A DNA stretch of 64,000 nt from Streptomyces humi (GCF_001005085.2 NZ_LBMU02000003.1:124001-188000); one strand, 5' to 3'; positions 18,036 to 28,603 are shown, numbered from the stretch's first letter. The notes: generated by a model from the letters alone, not told the origin. Made by a program: numbers and translations.

Positions 18036-18917
18036 TCAGCCCTTGGGCACGATCTGCACGTCCAGGTCGATCCGGATGCTCGGTCCGACGACCGCGATCC
18101 CGCGCGCCAGCATGGTCTGCCAGCTCACGGTGAAGTCGTCGCGGTGCAGTTCGGTGGTGGCCCGGCAGGCCGCCCGCACCTCGCCCTCCATGCCGTTGCC
18201 GAGGCCGAGGTACTCGGTGTCCAGCGTGACCGTCCGCGTCACGCCGTGCAGCGACAGCGCCCCGGTGACGGCCCACCTGGCGCCGCCCCTGTGCACGAAC
18301 CGCTCGCTGTAGAACTCCAGCGTCGGGAACCGCTGCACGTCCAGGAAGTCCGCCGACCTCAAATGGTCGTCCCGCATCCGCACACGCGTGTCGATGGTCG
18401 CGGCGTCGATCACCACGTGCATCGCGGACTGCTCCATCTGTTCGGCGATCCGCACCGCACCCGCGAACGAGTTGAACCGCCCGTGGATCCGGGCCAGCCC
18501 GATGTGCCGCGCGGTGAACCCGATCGAGGAGTGCGCGGGCTCGATCTCCCAGTCCCCGGGGGGCGGCAGTTCGGGCGGCTGGGCGACCTGAAGTGTCACG
18601 TCGCCGAGCGAGGCGAGGGAGTTCTCGCCGACCTGCGCGGTGGCCCGGTACGGCGTGAACCCCTCGGCGAACACCGCCAGCCGGTACTCCCCGGCCGGCA
18701 CGGTCGTCATGAACGACCCGTAGGGGTCGGCGCCCCCGCTGACCACCGTGCGCCCCATGGCATCGCTGACCGCGAACTCCGCATTCGCCACCGGTTCGTT
18801 GACCGGGTCGAGCACCCGGCAGCTCAGCACCCCGGCATCCGGCGGAATGTGCACCGCCGCGAGGGGGCTCGTCCGCTGCACCCGGTTCGTTCGGTTTCCC
18901 ATCAAGCGGCCGAACAT
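18036..18917 (-). CDS. YceI-family protein with N-terminal carboxypeptidase-regulatory-like domain
   Basis: 293 residues. Residues about 35-110 form a transthyretin-like module (GVLSCRVLDPVNEPV, then PYGSFMTTVPAGEYRLAVFAEGF). Residues about 125-293 are a YceI domain (WEIEPAHSSIGFTARHIGLARIHGRF, DDHLRSADFLDVQRFPTLEF). YceI proteins are lipocalin-like beta barrels that bind polyisoprenoid or amphiphilic lipids. No signal peptide is seen, so unlike E. coli YceI this one is probably cytosolic. The start at 18917 follows AGGGGTGG. The family is secure, the ligand unknown. Confidence 0.88.
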   Translation of the reverse strand: MFGRLMGNRTNRVQRTSPLAAVHIPPDAGVLSCRVLDPVNEPVANAEFAVSDAMGRTVVSGGADPYGSFMTTVPAGEYRLAVFAEGFTPYRATAQVGENSLASLGDVTLQVAQPPELPPPGDWEIEPAHSSIGFTARHIGLARIHGRFNSFAGAVRIAEQMEQSAMHVVIDAATIDTRVRMRDDHLRSADFLDVQRFPTLEFYSERFVHRGGARWAVTGALSLHGVTRTVTLDTEYLGLGNGMEGEVRAACRATTELHRDDFTVSWQTMLARGIAVVGPSIRIDLDVQIVPKG

Positions 18918-19091
18918 CCACGCCACCCCTGTACGCCTCGCCACCACCCGTTACCGGAGATACATTCGATCACTGATGAGGCTTTCGAGGCAACACAGGC
19001 CCACATAGCGGTAATCCAGCCCATGCGCCGCGACTACCCACGAGTAGCACACTATGCGGCACTAGTGGCGTGTAATCCCGTGACGACCGAA

Positions 19092-19952
19092 TCAGCCGAT
19101 CTGGTCGTCCTTTCGTAGCTTTCGCACAGCCGGCACACGGTCCAGTTCGATCCCGAACCGAACCCGGTAGACCCCGAGCACCTCCTCGTCACTCCCCAAC
19201 TCCCGCACGTCGCGCGCTCCCTCCGCCGTCGTCACCGTCAGCGTCCGTCCCCCGAGCGTGATCCGGCCGCCGTCCTCGGTGACCCGGGAACAGACCAGTG
19301 ACTGCGTGAAGTGCGACGCCGGCGAGGTGCTGTGCCACCACACCCCGGCCGTGAAATCCCCGAGCACCCGCGGCCTGACCTCCAGCCGGTACTCCGGCCG
19401 CCCGTTCCGCAGCACGTCCAGATCCCCGGACGCCCCGTCGCCCGCTCCGCCCGCCGCCGCCTCCGCCGCGTCCGGTCCGGTTTCCGTGATCCGGAACGAC
19501 CCGCCCGGGTCAGCCTGTTCGCCCCGCTCCGCGAACGCCAGCGGGTAGTGGCTGTGCGCCCCGAACCCGACGTCCGCCAGCCATTCGCTCCCGTCCACCG
19601 TCCGTACCCGCAGCGCGAGATGGTCGTACGGGATCCCCAACCTCCCCGCCTCCCCGTACACCCGCCCCGCCAGCGGCGTCACCCCGAAGCCCAGCGCGGT
19701 GAGCAGGACGGCGAACGCGCCGTTGAGCTCGTAGCAGAACCCGCCGCGGCCCGCACCCACCACCTTGTCCAGCAGCCGCTCCTCCTCCAGCACGATCTCC
19801 TCACCGAGGTGGATCGACAGGTTCTCGAAGGGCACCGTCAGCAGATGCCGCAGATGCAGCTCACGCAGGGCAGCGGCGCTGGGCCGGGGCGGACGGGCGG
19901 TGCCGAGACGGTGGAGGTAGGCGTCGATCCGCGCGGAGTTCACCGAGTTCAT
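19092..19952 (-). CDS. Arylamine N-acetyltransferase
   Basis: A 286-residue NAT enzyme that transfers acetyl from CoA to arylamines or hydrazines. The catalytic triad is visible: Cys73 in RGGFCYELN, His111 in YDHLAL, Asp127 in LADVGFG. The start at 19952 (MNSVNSARIDAYLHRLG) has GAGGGC six bases upstream. Residues about 185-205 are an Ala/Gly-rich insertion. Its start lies five bases from the comEC stop, so it may be translated from the comEA-comEC transcript, though a functional link is not obvious. Confidence 0.93.
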   Translation of the reverse strand: MNSVNSARIDAYLHRLGTARPPRPSAAALRELHLRHLLTVPFENLSIHLGEEIVLEEERLLDKVVGAGRGGFCYELNGAFAVLLTALGFGVTPLAGRVYGEAGRLGIPYDHLALRVRTVDGSEWLADVGFGAHSHYPLAFAERGEQADPGGSFRITETGPDAAEAAAGGAGDGASGDLDVLRNGRPEYRLEVRPRVLGDFTAGVWWHSTSPASHFTQSLVCSRVTEDGGRITLGGRTLTVTTAEGARDVRELGSDEEVLGVYRVRFGIELDRVPAVRKLRKDDQIG

Positions 19953-19956
19953 GCCC

Positions 19957-22572
19957 TCAGTCTCGCGCCACTCCCAGTTCCCCCGCCCGCCGTCCGCTGC
20001 CGCCACCGGTCACCGCGAGCGCCCCGTCCCGGTCCGTGCGCAGCACGACCGCCCCCAGGGCCTCCAGTCCGGCGACGGTCCCCGGTGCCGGATGCCCGTA
20101 CGGGTTGTCCGCCCCGCAGGAGATCAGCGCGATCCTCGGCGCCACCCGCCGTATCAACTCCGGGTCCTGGAAAGCGGACCCGTGATGGGCGACCTTCAGC
20201 ACATCCACCCGGCCCAGCACGGCGGCCGCCGGTGATCTCAGGAGTTCCTGCTGGGCCGGGGGTTCGAGATCCCCGAGCAGCAGCATGCGCAGCCCCGCCG
20301 AACGCACCAGCAGGGTGACACTGGCGTCGTTCGGCCCGTCCGGTTCCGGCGCCGGATCCGGCGGCGGCCACAGCACCTGCCAGTCCAGCGGCCCGGTCCT
20401 GCGCCGCTCCCCGGCCACCGCGCGCGTGAGAGGGACACCGTGCGCGGCCGCCTCCCGTGTGACGAACTCCGCCTGGTCCGCCGGTTCCGGAAACCCGGTC
20501 GTCTCGATCTGCGCGACCTCACGTCCCCGCAGCACCCCGGGCAGTCCGGCCACGTGATCGGCGTGGAAGTGGGTGAGGACGACCAGCGGAACGCGGGTGA
20601 TGCCGAGTTCCCTCAGGCAGTGGTCGACCAGCTTCGGATCGGGCCCGGCGTCCACCACCACTCCCGTGCCCGCGCCCGCCGCGAGCACCGTCGCGTCGCC
20701 CTGCCCCACGTCGCACATCGCCAGCCGCCAGCCGGGCGGCGGCCAGCCCGTGACCACCCGGGTCAGCGGCGCCGGCCGTACCACCAGCAGGACCAGCAGC
20801 ACCCCCAGTGCCCCGCACCACCACGGATGCCGCAGCAACCGCCGTCCCAGCGGTACGACGGCCACCGTGATCCCGGCCAGCAGCAGCGCCCCCGCCCAGC
20901 TCCCCGGCCAGTCCACCCCCGCCCCTGGCAGCCCGGCCCCGGTCCGGGCGATCCCCGCGATCCACCCGGCGGGCCAACCCGCGCACCACGCCAGCACCTT
21001 GGCCACCGGCATCGCCACCGGAGCGACCGCGAGCGCCGCGAACCCCAGAACCGTGGCCGGCGCGACCGCGAGCTCCGCCAGCAGGTTGCAGGGCACCGCC
21101 ACCAGACTCACCCGCGCCGACAGCACCGCTACCACCGGCCCGCACACCGCCTGCGCGGCGGCCGCCGCGGCCAAACCCTCGGCCAGCCGCTCCGGCACCC
21201 CACGCCGCCGCAGCGCCTCGCTCCACCCCGGCGCCAGCACCAGCAGCGATCCGGTGGCCAGCACGGACAGCAGGAAACCGTAGCTGCGGGACAGCCACGG
21301 GTCGTAGAGCACCAGCAGCAGTACCGCCGTGGCCAGCGCCGGCATCAGGGACCGGCGGCGGCCGGTGGCCAGGGCCATCAGGGCGACGGCCCCGCAGGCA
21401 GCCGCCCGCAGCACGCTGGGATCCGGCCGGCACACGACGACGAACCCGAGCGTGAGCGCCGACGAGAACAGCGCGGTCGCCCGCAGCGACAGCCCCAGAC
21501 GCGGGGCGAGCCCGCGCCGCTCGACCTGCTGCGCCAGTCCCGGCGGCCCGATGAGCAGCGCGAGCAGGATGGTGAGGTTGCTGCCCGACACCGCGAGGGT
21601 GTGTGCGAGATCGGTCTCCTCGAAGGCCTCGTCCAGTTCGGGGGTGATCCTCGAGGTGTCGCCGACGACCAGTCCCGGCAGCAGCGCCCGCGCGTCCTCG
21701 GGCAGCCCGTCGGTCGCCTCCCGCAGCCCTGCCCGCAGCCGTCCGGCCAGCCGCTGCGGTCCGCTCGGCTCGCCCACCACGGCCGGCGCGGGGTGCTCCC
21801 GTACCCGGAGCATCGCCGCGACCCGGTCCCCTCCCGTGGTCGGCGCCGCCAGCCGCCCGGTCACCCGCAGCCGCGTGGAGGGCAGCAGCCCCAGCCACTC
21901 GGCCCGGCCGCCACCGCCGGGCGCCGCCACCCCGGTGTCGACGACCACCAGCACCGGCGAACGCGTCGTCACCACCGTCCCGTCGCCCCGCTCCACCCGC
22001 CTCACCTCACCGCGCGCCAGCACGGCGGCCGACGTGGCGTGGTCTCCCCGTACCCGGGGCCTGCTGACCCAGGGGTCACCGGTGAGTTCCACCTCCGCGG
22101 TCACGGTCGCGTACTCGTGGGCCAGTCCCGGCACCGGCCCCCGGCGCACATCCGCCCCGTGCAACCCCGCGGAGACGGCCGCCCCGGCGACGCAGAGCAG
22201 CAGCGCACCGACGGAAGCTCCCCGCCAGGCCGGCCGGGGTGGCGGTGCGTCGCCGGTCATGTTCCGCGGTCGTGCCCCCGCCCGGCTCCGCCACAGCAGG
22301 ATCAACCCGGTCACCAGGCAGCCGACGAAGATCCCGGCCGTCCACCCCGGCGGCGCGTCCAGCGCCAGCGCCGCCGTCACCCAGACCGCGAGGGCAGGCG
22401 GCACCAGCCGCAGGTCCGCGGTGCCGTCGTTCCGGGGAGGTACGGTCCCCCGCCGCGGGTCCGAGCCTGAATGGCCGGACCCGTGCGGGGCCGCGGACCG
22501 GGGCATGGGCAGGGGCAGGGGCATGGAGTGGGGCACGGATCGCGGCGGGGTGCCGTCGGTCGCCCGGCTCAT
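19957..22572 (-). CDS. comEC: ComEC/Rec2 DNA-uptake channel protein
   Basis: 871 residues. The N-terminal part has membrane segments and an OB-like domain, the central competence domain has about eight helices, and the C-terminus is an MBL-fold domain (VVDAGPDPKLVDHCLREL, then LTHFHADHVAGLPG, and KVAHHGS). In competent bacteria ComEC forms the inner-membrane pore for single-stranded DNA, with the MBL domain as a likely nuclease. The start overlaps the comEA stop (ATGA). Natural transformation is not generally known in Streptomyces, so the role here is open. Confidence 0.93.
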   Translation of the reverse strand: MSRATDGTPPRSVPHSMPLPLPMPRSAAPHGSGHSGSDPRRGTVPPRNDGTADLRLVPPALAVWVTAALALDAPPGWTAGIFVGCLVTGLILLWRSRAGARPRNMTGDAPPPRPAWRGASVGALLLCVAGAAVSAGLHGADVRRGPVPGLAHEYATVTAEVELTGDPWVSRPRVRGDHATSAAVLARGEVRRVERGDGTVVTTRSPVLVVVDTGVAAPGGGGRAEWLGLLPSTRLRVTGRLAAPTTGGDRVAAMLRVREHPAPAVVGEPSGPQRLAGRLRAGLREATDGLPEDARALLPGLVVGDTSRITPELDEAFEETDLAHTLAVSGSNLTILLALLIGPPGLAQQVERRGLAPRLGLSLRATALFSSALTLGFVVVCRPDPSVLRAAACGAVALMALATGRRRSLMPALATAVLLLVLYDPWLSRSYGFLLSVLATGSLLVLAPGWSEALRRRGVPERLAEGLAAAAAAQAVCGPVVAVLSARVSLVAVPCNLLAELAVAPATVLGFAALAVAPVAMPVAKVLAWCAGWPAGWIAGIARTGAGLPGAGVDWPGSWAGALLLAGITVAVVPLGRRLLRHPWWCGALGVLLVLLVVRPAPLTRVVTGWPPPGWRLAMCDVGQGDATVLAAGAGTGVVVDAGPDPKLVDHCLRELGITRVPLVVLTHFHADHVAGLPGVLRGREVAQIETTGFPEPADQAEFVTREAAAHGVPLTRAVAGERRRTGPLDWQVLWPPPDPAPEPDGPNDASVTLLVRSAGLRMLLLGDLEPPAQQELLRSPAAAVLGRVDVLKVAHHGSAFQDPELIRRVAPRIALISCGADNPYGHPAPGTVAGLEALGAVVLRTDRDGALAVTGGGSGRRAGELGVARD

Positions 22573-23741
22573 GGCCGTACCAGGTCCCGCAGGTCGGAGA
22601 AGCGGCGATCGCCGATGCCCTTGACCTGGCGGAGTTCGTCGACCGAACGGAAACCGACATGCCGGGTGCGGTAGTCGACGATGTGCTGGGCCAGCACAGG
22701 CCCAACTCCCGGCAGAGCGTCGAGCTGCTCCACCGTCGCCGTGTTCAGGGAGACCGGCTCCGAAGGACCGGCTCCCGCACCGACACCCCCAGCGGTCCGG
22801 CCCGCCTGCCCGGCCTGGCCCGCCGCGGCCGGCGGAGCGGGACCCCCGACGACGATCTGTTCGCCGTCCATCAGGAAACGGGCCCGATTGAGTCCGTCGG
22901 TGTCCGCTCCGGGCCGTACCCCGCCGGCCGCCCGCAGCGCGTCGGCCACCCGGGACCCGGCCGGCAGGGTGTGCACCCCCGGCTCACGGACCTTCCCGGT
23001 GACGTCCACCACGACCTCACCACCGGCCCCACCGGCCGCCGCGGTGGTGCCGGGGCCGGCTGCGGTGCCCATGCCGGCACCGGCGGCCGCCACGTTCTCC
23101 CCGTTGTTCCTCTCGGGCCGCCCGGGCTGCGGATTCCTCTCGAACGGTGTCTGGGCGCGCACCACCTCCGGGGCGCTCACGGACTCGGTCCGGCCCGTCC
23201 AGAAGTGCTGCACGGCCAGCGCCCCGGCCACGACGAGAACCACCCCGAGGGCTACCGCACCCCGGCGTTCCAGACCGCAGCGCGTCTGCACCCACACCGG
23301 CATCCGTTCCCGCACGGCGACCCCGAACCGAGCCCGAAGCCCGGGAAGCGCCGACGCGCGCCGGTCCCTGTTCTCACCGGCGAGGGTGCGGGCCGACGAC
23401 ACGACGGCCGCCGCCGTCGACAGCGCCGCCACGGCGGTGCGCATCCCGGTGCCGGCCGTGCGCACCGCGGTGGTCGCCGCGGTCAGTCCGGGCGCTGAAC
23501 CGGTGCCGGTCACCGTCCCCGCGGCAGGAGGTCCTTGTCCCTGCCCTCGCCGCTGCCTGGTGACCCCTCGTTCGCCGAAGAGGAGTTCCGCCCGGCGGCG
23601 CAGTTCGTCCGCGGGAGCGGGGCGGTGACGGGCGCCGGCCCGGACCGGGGGCCGCCGGTGCCGGGTGCGGCCGTCGGAAGCAGGGCCCCGGCCCGGGCCG
23701 CTGGTCGCGTGTGTCTCGTGTGAGCGTGATCGAAGTGCCAT
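22569..23741 (-). CDS. comEA: ComEA-family helix-hairpin-helix DNA-binding protein
   Basis: About 390 residues from MALRSRSHETH. A long disordered Arg/Ala-rich N-terminus precedes one membrane helix (GAVALGVVLVVAGALAV, about residue 175). A SLBB domain follows (VVVDVTGKVREPGVHTLPAG) and a C-terminal double helix-hairpin-helix (SLNTATVEQLDALPGVGPVLAQ, then LRQVKGIGDRRFSDLRDLV). ComEA captures extracellular DNA and hands it to ComEC. The gene overlaps comEC by four bases. The start is uncertain; a GTG at 23801 is possible. Confidence 0.88.
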   Translation of the reverse strand: MALRSRSHETHATSGPGRGPASDGRTRHRRPPVRAGARHRPAPADELRRRAELLFGERGVTRQRRGQGQGPPAAGTVTGTGSAPGLTAATTAVRTAGTGMRTAVAALSTAAAVVSSARTLAGENRDRRASALPGLRARFGVAVRERMPVWVQTRCGLERRGAVALGVVLVVAGALAVQHFWTGRTESVSAPEVVRAQTPFERNPQPGRPERNNGENVAAAGAGMGTAAGPGTTAAAGGAGGEVVVDVTGKVREPGVHTLPAGSRVADALRAAGGVRPGADTDGLNRARFLMDGEQIVVGGPAPPAAAGQAGQAGRTAGGVGAGAGPSEPVSLNTATVEQLDALPGVGPVLAQHIVDYRTRHVGFRSVDELRQVKGIGDRRFSDLRDLVRP

Positions 23742-23870
23742 GCGACGAGGATCGGGCTTCGCACGGATCCGCGATGATCTTGCTCGGTTTCCGTGGACCA
23801 CGACCGGGTTGTGGACAACTCCGCCACCCGGACGAGTGATCGTGCCGGGCCGGGGTCCGGGGTCCGCAGG

Positions 23871-24716
23871 TCAGCGTGGGGAGACGACCGCTCCGAGCAA
23901 CCCGGGTCCGGTGTGTGCCCCGATGACCGCGCCGACCTCGCTCACATGAAGGTCGGCCAGCCCCGGCACCCGGGCCCGCAGCCGGTCGGCGAGAGCGGCG
24001 GCCCGGTCGGGGGCCGCGAGATGGTGGACGGCGATGTCCACCTCGGCGTCGCCGGCCCGCTCGGTCGCGAGTTCCTCGAGCCGGGCGATGGCCCGGGACG
24101 CCGTCCGTACCTTCTCCAGGAGATCGATCCGACCGCCGTCCAGCTGGAGCAGGGGCTTCACGGCGAGCGCGGAACCCAGCAGGGCCTGGGCGGCGCCGAT
24201 ACGGCCGCCGCGGCGCAGATAGTCGAGGGTGTCGACGTAGAAGTACGCCGAGGTGCCCGCGGCCCGCTTCTCCGCCGCCGTGACGGCCTCGTCCAAGGTG
24301 CCGCCGGCGTCGGCGGCCTCGGCCGCCGCGAGCGCGCAGAAACCGAGCGCCATCGCGACCATCCCGGTGTCCACCACCCGCACGGGAACCGGTGCTTGGC
24401 GGGCCGCGACGACCGCGGCGTCGTACGTGCCCGACAGTTCGGCGGACAGGTGCAGCGAGACGATGCCGGTCGCCCCCGACTCGGCGACCCTGCGGTAGGT
24501 TTCGGCGAACACCTCGGGGCTGGGCCGGGACGTGGTGACGGGACGCCGCTTCTGCAACGCCTGAGCCAGCGAACGGGTCGAGATCTCCGTGCCCTCTTCG
24601 AGTGCCCGGTTGCCCAGGACCACGGTCAGGGGAACCGCGGTGATGCCGTGCCGCTCCATCGTCCGCGGCGGCAGGTAGGCCGTTGAATCGGTGACGATCG
24701 CGACATGGCGGGACAT
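23871..24716 (-). CDS. DegV family fatty-acid-binding protein
   Basis: 281 residues. The family signature is clear: HVAIVTDSTAYLPP at the start, TTSRPSPEVFAETY, then SAELSGTYDAA and the domain-2 segment VDTLDYLRRGGRIGAAQALLG. In Firmicutes DegV/FakB proteins bind fatty acids for the FakA kinase; whether that holds here is unknown, and no fakA is in the window. The start at 24716 lacks a Shine-Dalgarno sequence but has TAACCT seven bases upstream, suggesting leaderless transcription. Confidence 0.92.
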   Translation of the reverse strand: MSRHVAIVTDSTAYLPPRTMERHGITAVPLTVVLGNRALEEGTEISTRSLAQALQKRRPVTTSRPSPEVFAETYRRVAESGATGIVSLHLSAELSGTYDAAVVAARQAPVPVRVVDTGMVAMALGFCALAAAEAADAGGTLDEAVTAAEKRAAGTSAYFYVDTLDYLRRGGRIGAAQALLGSALAVKPLLQLDGGRIDLLEKVRTASRAIARLEELATERAGDAEVDIAVHHLAAPDRAAALADRLRARVPGLADLHVSEVGAVIGAHTGPGLLGAVVSPR

Positions 24717-24723
24717 GAGCTGG

Positions 24724-24729
24724 AGGTTA
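24724..24729 (-). promoter_or_regulatory. -10 element of a probable leaderless promoter for the DegV gene
   Basis: TAACCT on the minus strand is followed by seven bases and the ATG ending at 24714. No ribosome binding site is seen. Confidence 0.45.
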
Positions 24730-24788
24730 CCTGGCGTAGCCCGGGCGCGGCAGCCCGCCCCCGCTCACCCGGACCGGGACCGGCCGCC

Positions 24789-25517
24789 TCAAGTGGTGCT
24801 CTCCGGCCGGGGCTTCTTCTGCCACGGGTACACCCGTGGCGGGCCGGGCGGAGTGATCGCGGACTGTCCGGGCTCCTCAGCCGTGTCCGGCCGGGGCGCC
24901 TCCGGCCAGGTCTGACGGTCACCCTGTCCGGGGGCCGCCGCGGGCCACGGCGGGGTCTCGGGCCCGGAGGCGGGCCGGGCCCAGTGGCGCAGGGCGTCCG
25001 CCTCGACACCGATCTGCGCGCTCAGGGTGTCCAGATCGTCGTCGGCGAAGCGGCGGGCCCGGTCGCGGGCCGCCCAGCGCAACGCGTCCGCGGACTCGGT
25101 GACACGCTTCGTACGCCGACGCAGCCCGGGCAGTCTCGTGACGAGCGTCGCCCGGTCCGGTTCGGTCTCCAGGCGCCTGAGTTCACCGTCCAGTTCCTGC
25201 CCGTGGGCGCTGAGCCGCTCGAAGAGAGCGAGGGACTCCTTCAGCGACTCGTCCTCGGTGACGCCCGCGTGCAACGCGTCCTGGGTGGCCCGCATGGAGG
25301 TGCGCAGGGCGAGGCGGAGCTGGGCGATCTCGGCCGCGGGGCCGATCTGGACCATGGACCTGGCGCGCAGTGTGTGGTCCTCGACCGTACGCCGGGCCTG
25401 CGTGATCGTACGGTCCACTCCGCGCTTGGCGGCACCGACCGCCTTGAAGGTGACATAGGCCCCGCCTGCGACGAAGAGCAGGAACAGCACGGCGAATACG
25501 GCGATCACTGCTTCCAC
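24789..25517 (-). CDS. Single-pass membrane protein with coiled coil, unknown function
   Basis: 242 residues from GTG 25517, chosen because GAGGAGGAG lies just upstream. An N-terminal membrane helix (VIAVFAVLFLLFVAGGAYVTF, residues about 4-24) is followed by a long charged helical region that looks like a coiled coil to about residue 175, then a Pro-rich tail ending PWQKKPRPESTT. It is probably anchored with its bulk in the cytosol. It lies downstream of leuS behind a likely terminator. I do not recognise a family with known function. Confidence 0.8.
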   Translation of the reverse strand: MEAVIAVFAVLFLLFVAGGAYVTFKAVGAAKRGVDRTITQARRTVEDHTLRARSMVQIGPAAEIAQLRLALRTSMRATQDALHAGVTEDESLKESLALFERLSAHGQELDGELRRLETEPDRATLVTRLPGLRRRTKRVTESADALRWAARDRARRFADDDLDTLSAQIGVEADALRHWARPASGPETPPWPAAAPGQGDRQTWPEAPRPDTAEEPGQSAITPPGPPRVYPWQKKPRPESTT

Positions 25518-25599
25518 GGTGCTCCTCCTCGCTCCCGACCACCCCGACCGCCCGAAGAGCCCGGCACGGGTGGCCGCGCTCTCCAACGGTAAACGCAGA

Positions 25600-25638
25600 G
25601 GGCAGGCCCGGAGTTCCAGAAAAACCCCGAACCTGCCC
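25600..25638 (-). terminator. Possible leuS terminator
   Basis: Arms GGGCAGG (25600-25606) and CCTGCCC (25632-25638) with an inner GTTC/GAAC stem, 31 bases past the leuS stop. Confidence 0.5.
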
Positions 25639-25668
25639 GTAGGGGACCACCCGGAGGCGGCCGGAGCG

Positions 25669-28548
25669 TCAGCCCGTGACGATGTTCACCAGCTTCGGCG
25701 CACGCACGATCACCTTGCGGATCCCGGCGCCGCCCAGGGCCTTGACGACCGTCTCGTCGGCCAGCGCCACCTTCTCCAGCTCCGCGTCGGAGATGGCCGG
25801 CGACACCTCCAGACGGGCCTTGACCTTGCCCTTGATCTGCACGACACAGGTCACGGTCTCGTCGACGACGTAGTGCGGGTCGGCGACGGGGAAGTCCCGG
25901 TGCACGACCGAGTCGGTGTGGCCCAGCTTGCGCCACAGCTCCTCGGCGATGTGCGGGGCCAGGGACGCGATCAGCAGCACCAGCGGCTCGGCGACCGCGC
26001 GCGACACCGCGCCGCCCGCCTTGGTCAGGTGGTTGTTCAGTTCGGTGACCTTGGCGATGGCGGTGTTGAAACGCAGGCCCTCCAGGTCCTGACGGACACC
26101 GTCGATCGCCTTGTGCAGGGCGCGCAGCGTCTCCTCGTCGGGCTCGGCGTCGGTGACGGTGACCTCACCGGTGGCCTCGTCGACGATGTTGCGCCACAGC
26201 CGCTGGAGCAGACGGAACTGGCCCACCACCGCGCGCGTGTCCCACGGCCGGGAGACGTCCAGCGGACCCATCGCCATCTCGTACAGGCGCAGGGTGTCGG
26301 CGCCGTACTCGGCGCAGATCTCGTCCGGGGTCACCGCGTTCTTCAGCGACTTGCCCATCTTGCCCAGCAGCCGGCTGACCTTCTCGCCCTCGTAGTAGTA
26401 GGCGCCGTCCTGCTCCTCCACCTCGGCGGCGGGCACCGGGAAGCCACGGCCGTCGCGGTAGACATAGGCCTGGATCATGCCCTGGTTGAACAGCTTGTGG
26501 AACGGCTCAGCGGACGACACGTGTCCCAGGTCGTAGAGCACCTTCGACCAGAAACGGGCGTACAGCAGGTGCAGCACGGCGTGCTCGGCACCGCCGACGT
26601 ACAGGTCGACACCGCCGTGGGGCATGCCCTGGCGCGGACCCATCCAGTACTGCTCGACCTCCGGGTCGACCAGGTGCTCGCTGTTGTACGGATCCAGGTA
26701 GCGCAGCTCGTACCAGCAGGAACCGGCCCAGTTGGGCATGGTGTTGGTCTCGCGGCGGTACTTCTTCGGCCCGTCGCCCAGGTCCAGGGTGACGTTGACC
26801 CATTCGGCGTTGCGGGACAGCGGCGTCTCGGGCTGGGTGTCGGCGTCCTCGGGATCGAAGGTGCGCGGCGAGTAGTCCTCGACCTCGGGCAGTTCCAGCG
26901 GCAGCATCGACTCGGGCAGCGCGTGGGCGACGCCGTCCTCGTCGTAGACGATCGGGAACGGCTCGCCCCAGTAGCGCTGACGGCTGAACAGCCAGTCACG
27001 CAGCCGGAAGTTGACGGTGCCCTCGCCGATTCCCTTGCGGGCCAGCCACTCGGTGATGCGGGCCTTGGCCTCGGGAACCGGCAGGCCGTCCAGATGGATG
27101 TCGCCGTTGGAAGAGTTGATGATCTTCGCGTCGTAGGAGGCGAAGGCGTTCTCCCATGTGGAGGTGTCGGTGCCACGGCCGTCGGTCGGCTCGACGATGC
27201 AGACGATCGGCAGCTCGAAGGCGCGCGCGAACTCGAAGTCGCGCTGGTCGCCGGCCGGGACGGCCATGATCGCGCCGGTGCCGTAGCCCATCAGGACGTA
27301 GTCGGCGATGAAGACGGGGACCCGCTCGCCGTTGACCGGGTTGGTGGCGTACTCGCCGGTGAAGACGCCTGTCTTGTCCTTGGCCTCGGCCTGTCGCTCG
27401 ACGTCGGATTTCGACGCGGCCTGCGCCCGGTACGCGGCGACGGCCTCAGCCGGTGTGGCGTGTCCGCCGGTCCACGCCTCGTGGGTTCCCTCGGGCCAGG
27501 CGGCCGGGGTGAACTTGTCGACCAGCGGGTGTTCGGGAGCCAGCACCATGTAGGTCGCGCCGAACAGGGTGTCCGGTCGGGTGGTGAAGACCGTGATGTT
27601 CTCGCCGTCGATCGGGAAGTCGACGCGGGCGCCCTCGCTGCGGCCGATCCAGTTGCGCTGCTGCAACTTGATGGCCTCGGGCCAGTCCAGCTCGTTCAGG
27701 TCGTCCAGCAGCCGGTCGGCGTAGGCGGTGATGCGCATGTTCCACTGGCGCAGCTTGGCCTTGAAGACCGGGAAGTTGCCCCGCTCGGAACGGCCGTCGG
27801 CGGTGACCTCCTCGTTGGCCAGGACGGTGCCCAGGCCGGGGCACCAGTTGACCGGCGCGTCGGAGGCGTAGGCCAGACGGAACTCGCCCAGGACGTCGCC
27901 GCGCTCGGCGGCGGTCAGCTCGTTCCACGCGCGCGTGTGGCCCGGTACGGCGCGCTCACCGCTCTCGAACTGGGCGATCAGCTCGGAGATCGGGCGGGCC
28001 TTGTCGGCTTCGTCGTCGTACCAGGAGTTGAAGATCTGCAAGAAGATCCACTGGGTCCACTTGTAGTAGTCCGGGTCGATCGTGGCGAACGAGCGGCGCT
28101 TGTCGTGGCCCAGGCCCAGCCGGCGCAGCTGCGCCTTCATGTTCTCGATGTTGGCCTCGGTGGACACACGCGGGTGCGTGCCGGTCTGCACCGCGTACTG
28201 CTCGGCGGGCAGGCCGAAGGCGTCGAAGCCCAGCGTGTGCAGAACGTTGTGGCCGTTCATCCGCTGGAAACGGGCGAAGACGTCGGTCGCGATGTAGCCC
28301 AGAGGGTGGCCGACGTGCAGGCCCGCACCGGACGGATACGGGAACATGTCCATGATGAACTTTTTGGGCCTGGCGACCAGCTCGGGGTCGCCGGCCAGGT
28401 CACCCTTGGGGTTGGGGGCCGCGTAGGTGCCGTCGGCGTCCCAGAAGTCCTGCCAGCGTGCCTCGATCTCGGCGGCCAGAGCGGCCGTGTAGCGGTGCGG
28501 CGCGGCCTCCGCCGACATGGCGGTGGCCGCGGGGTTCGTCTCGCTCAT
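25669..28548 (-). CDS. leuS: Leucyl-tRNA synthetase
   Basis: A 959-residue class I synthetase charging tRNA-Leu. The HIGH motif is HVGH at residues 78-81 in [12 protein letters not shown]; the CP1 editing domain follows ([20 protein letters not shown]). The KMSKS motif appears as KMGKS at residues 730-734. A C-terminal anticodon-binding and small domain ends [12 protein letters not shown]. The start at 28548 ([20 protein letters not shown]) is preceded by a 165-base leader with a leucine-codon leader peptide and an intrinsic terminator, so expression is probably attenuated by leucyl-tRNA supply. Confidence 0.96.
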   Translation of the reverse strand: MSETNPAATAMSAEAAPHRYTAALAAEIEARWQDFWDADGTYAAPNPKGDLAGDPELVARPKKFIMDMFPYPSGAGLHVGHPLGYIATDVFARFQRMNGHNVLHTLGFDAFGLPAEQYAVQTGTHPRVSTEANIENMKAQLRRLGLGHDKRRSFATIDPDYYKWTQWIFLQIFNSWYDDEADKARPISELIAQFESGERAVPGHTRAWNELTAAERGDVLGEFRLAYASDAPVNWCPGLGTVLANEEVTADGRSERGNFPVFKAKLRQWNMRITAYADRLLDDLNELDWPEAIKLQQRNWIGRSEGARVDFPIDGENITVFTTRPDTLFGATYMVLAPEHPLVDKFTPAAWPEGTHEAWTGGHATPAEAVAAYRAQAASKSDVERQAEAKDKTGVFTGEYATNPVNGERVPVFIADYVLMGYGTGAIMAVPAGDQRDFEFARAFELPIVCIVEPTDGRGTDTSTWENAFASYDAKIINSSNGDIHLDGLPVPEAKARITEWLARKGIGEGTVNFRLRDWLFSRQRYWGEPFPIVYDEDGVAHALPESMLPLELPEVEDYSPRTFDPEDADTQPETPLSRNAEWVNVTLDLGDGPKKYRRETNTMPNWAGSCWYELRYLDPYNSEHLVDPEVEQYWMGPRQGMPHGGVDLYVGGAEHAVLHLLYARFWSKVLYDLGHVSSAEPFHKLFNQGMIQAYVYRDGRGFPVPAAEVEEQDGAYYYEGEKVSRLLGKMGKSLKNAVTPDEICAEYGADTLRLYEMAMGPLDVSRPWDTRAVVGQFRLLQRLWRNIVDEATGEVTVTDAEPDEETLRALHKAIDGVRQDLEGLRFNTAIAKVTELNNHLTKAGGAVSRAVAEPLVLLIASLAPHIAEELWRKLGHTDSVVHRDFPVADPHYVVDETVTCVVQIKGKVKARLEVSPAISDAELEKVALADETVVKALGGAGIRKVIVRAPKLVNIVTG

Positions 28549-28603
28549 GATCCTCAAAGCTCCATCGGTCGTCTCTGCCTGCGGCTGCGAACTTCTAGAA
28601 ACG

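Noticed and set aside
26350..26361. Defective KMSKS motif in leuS (KMGKS)
   Set aside because: The change at the middle residue is tolerated in class I synthetases, and the rest of the gene is intact; not evidence of decay.
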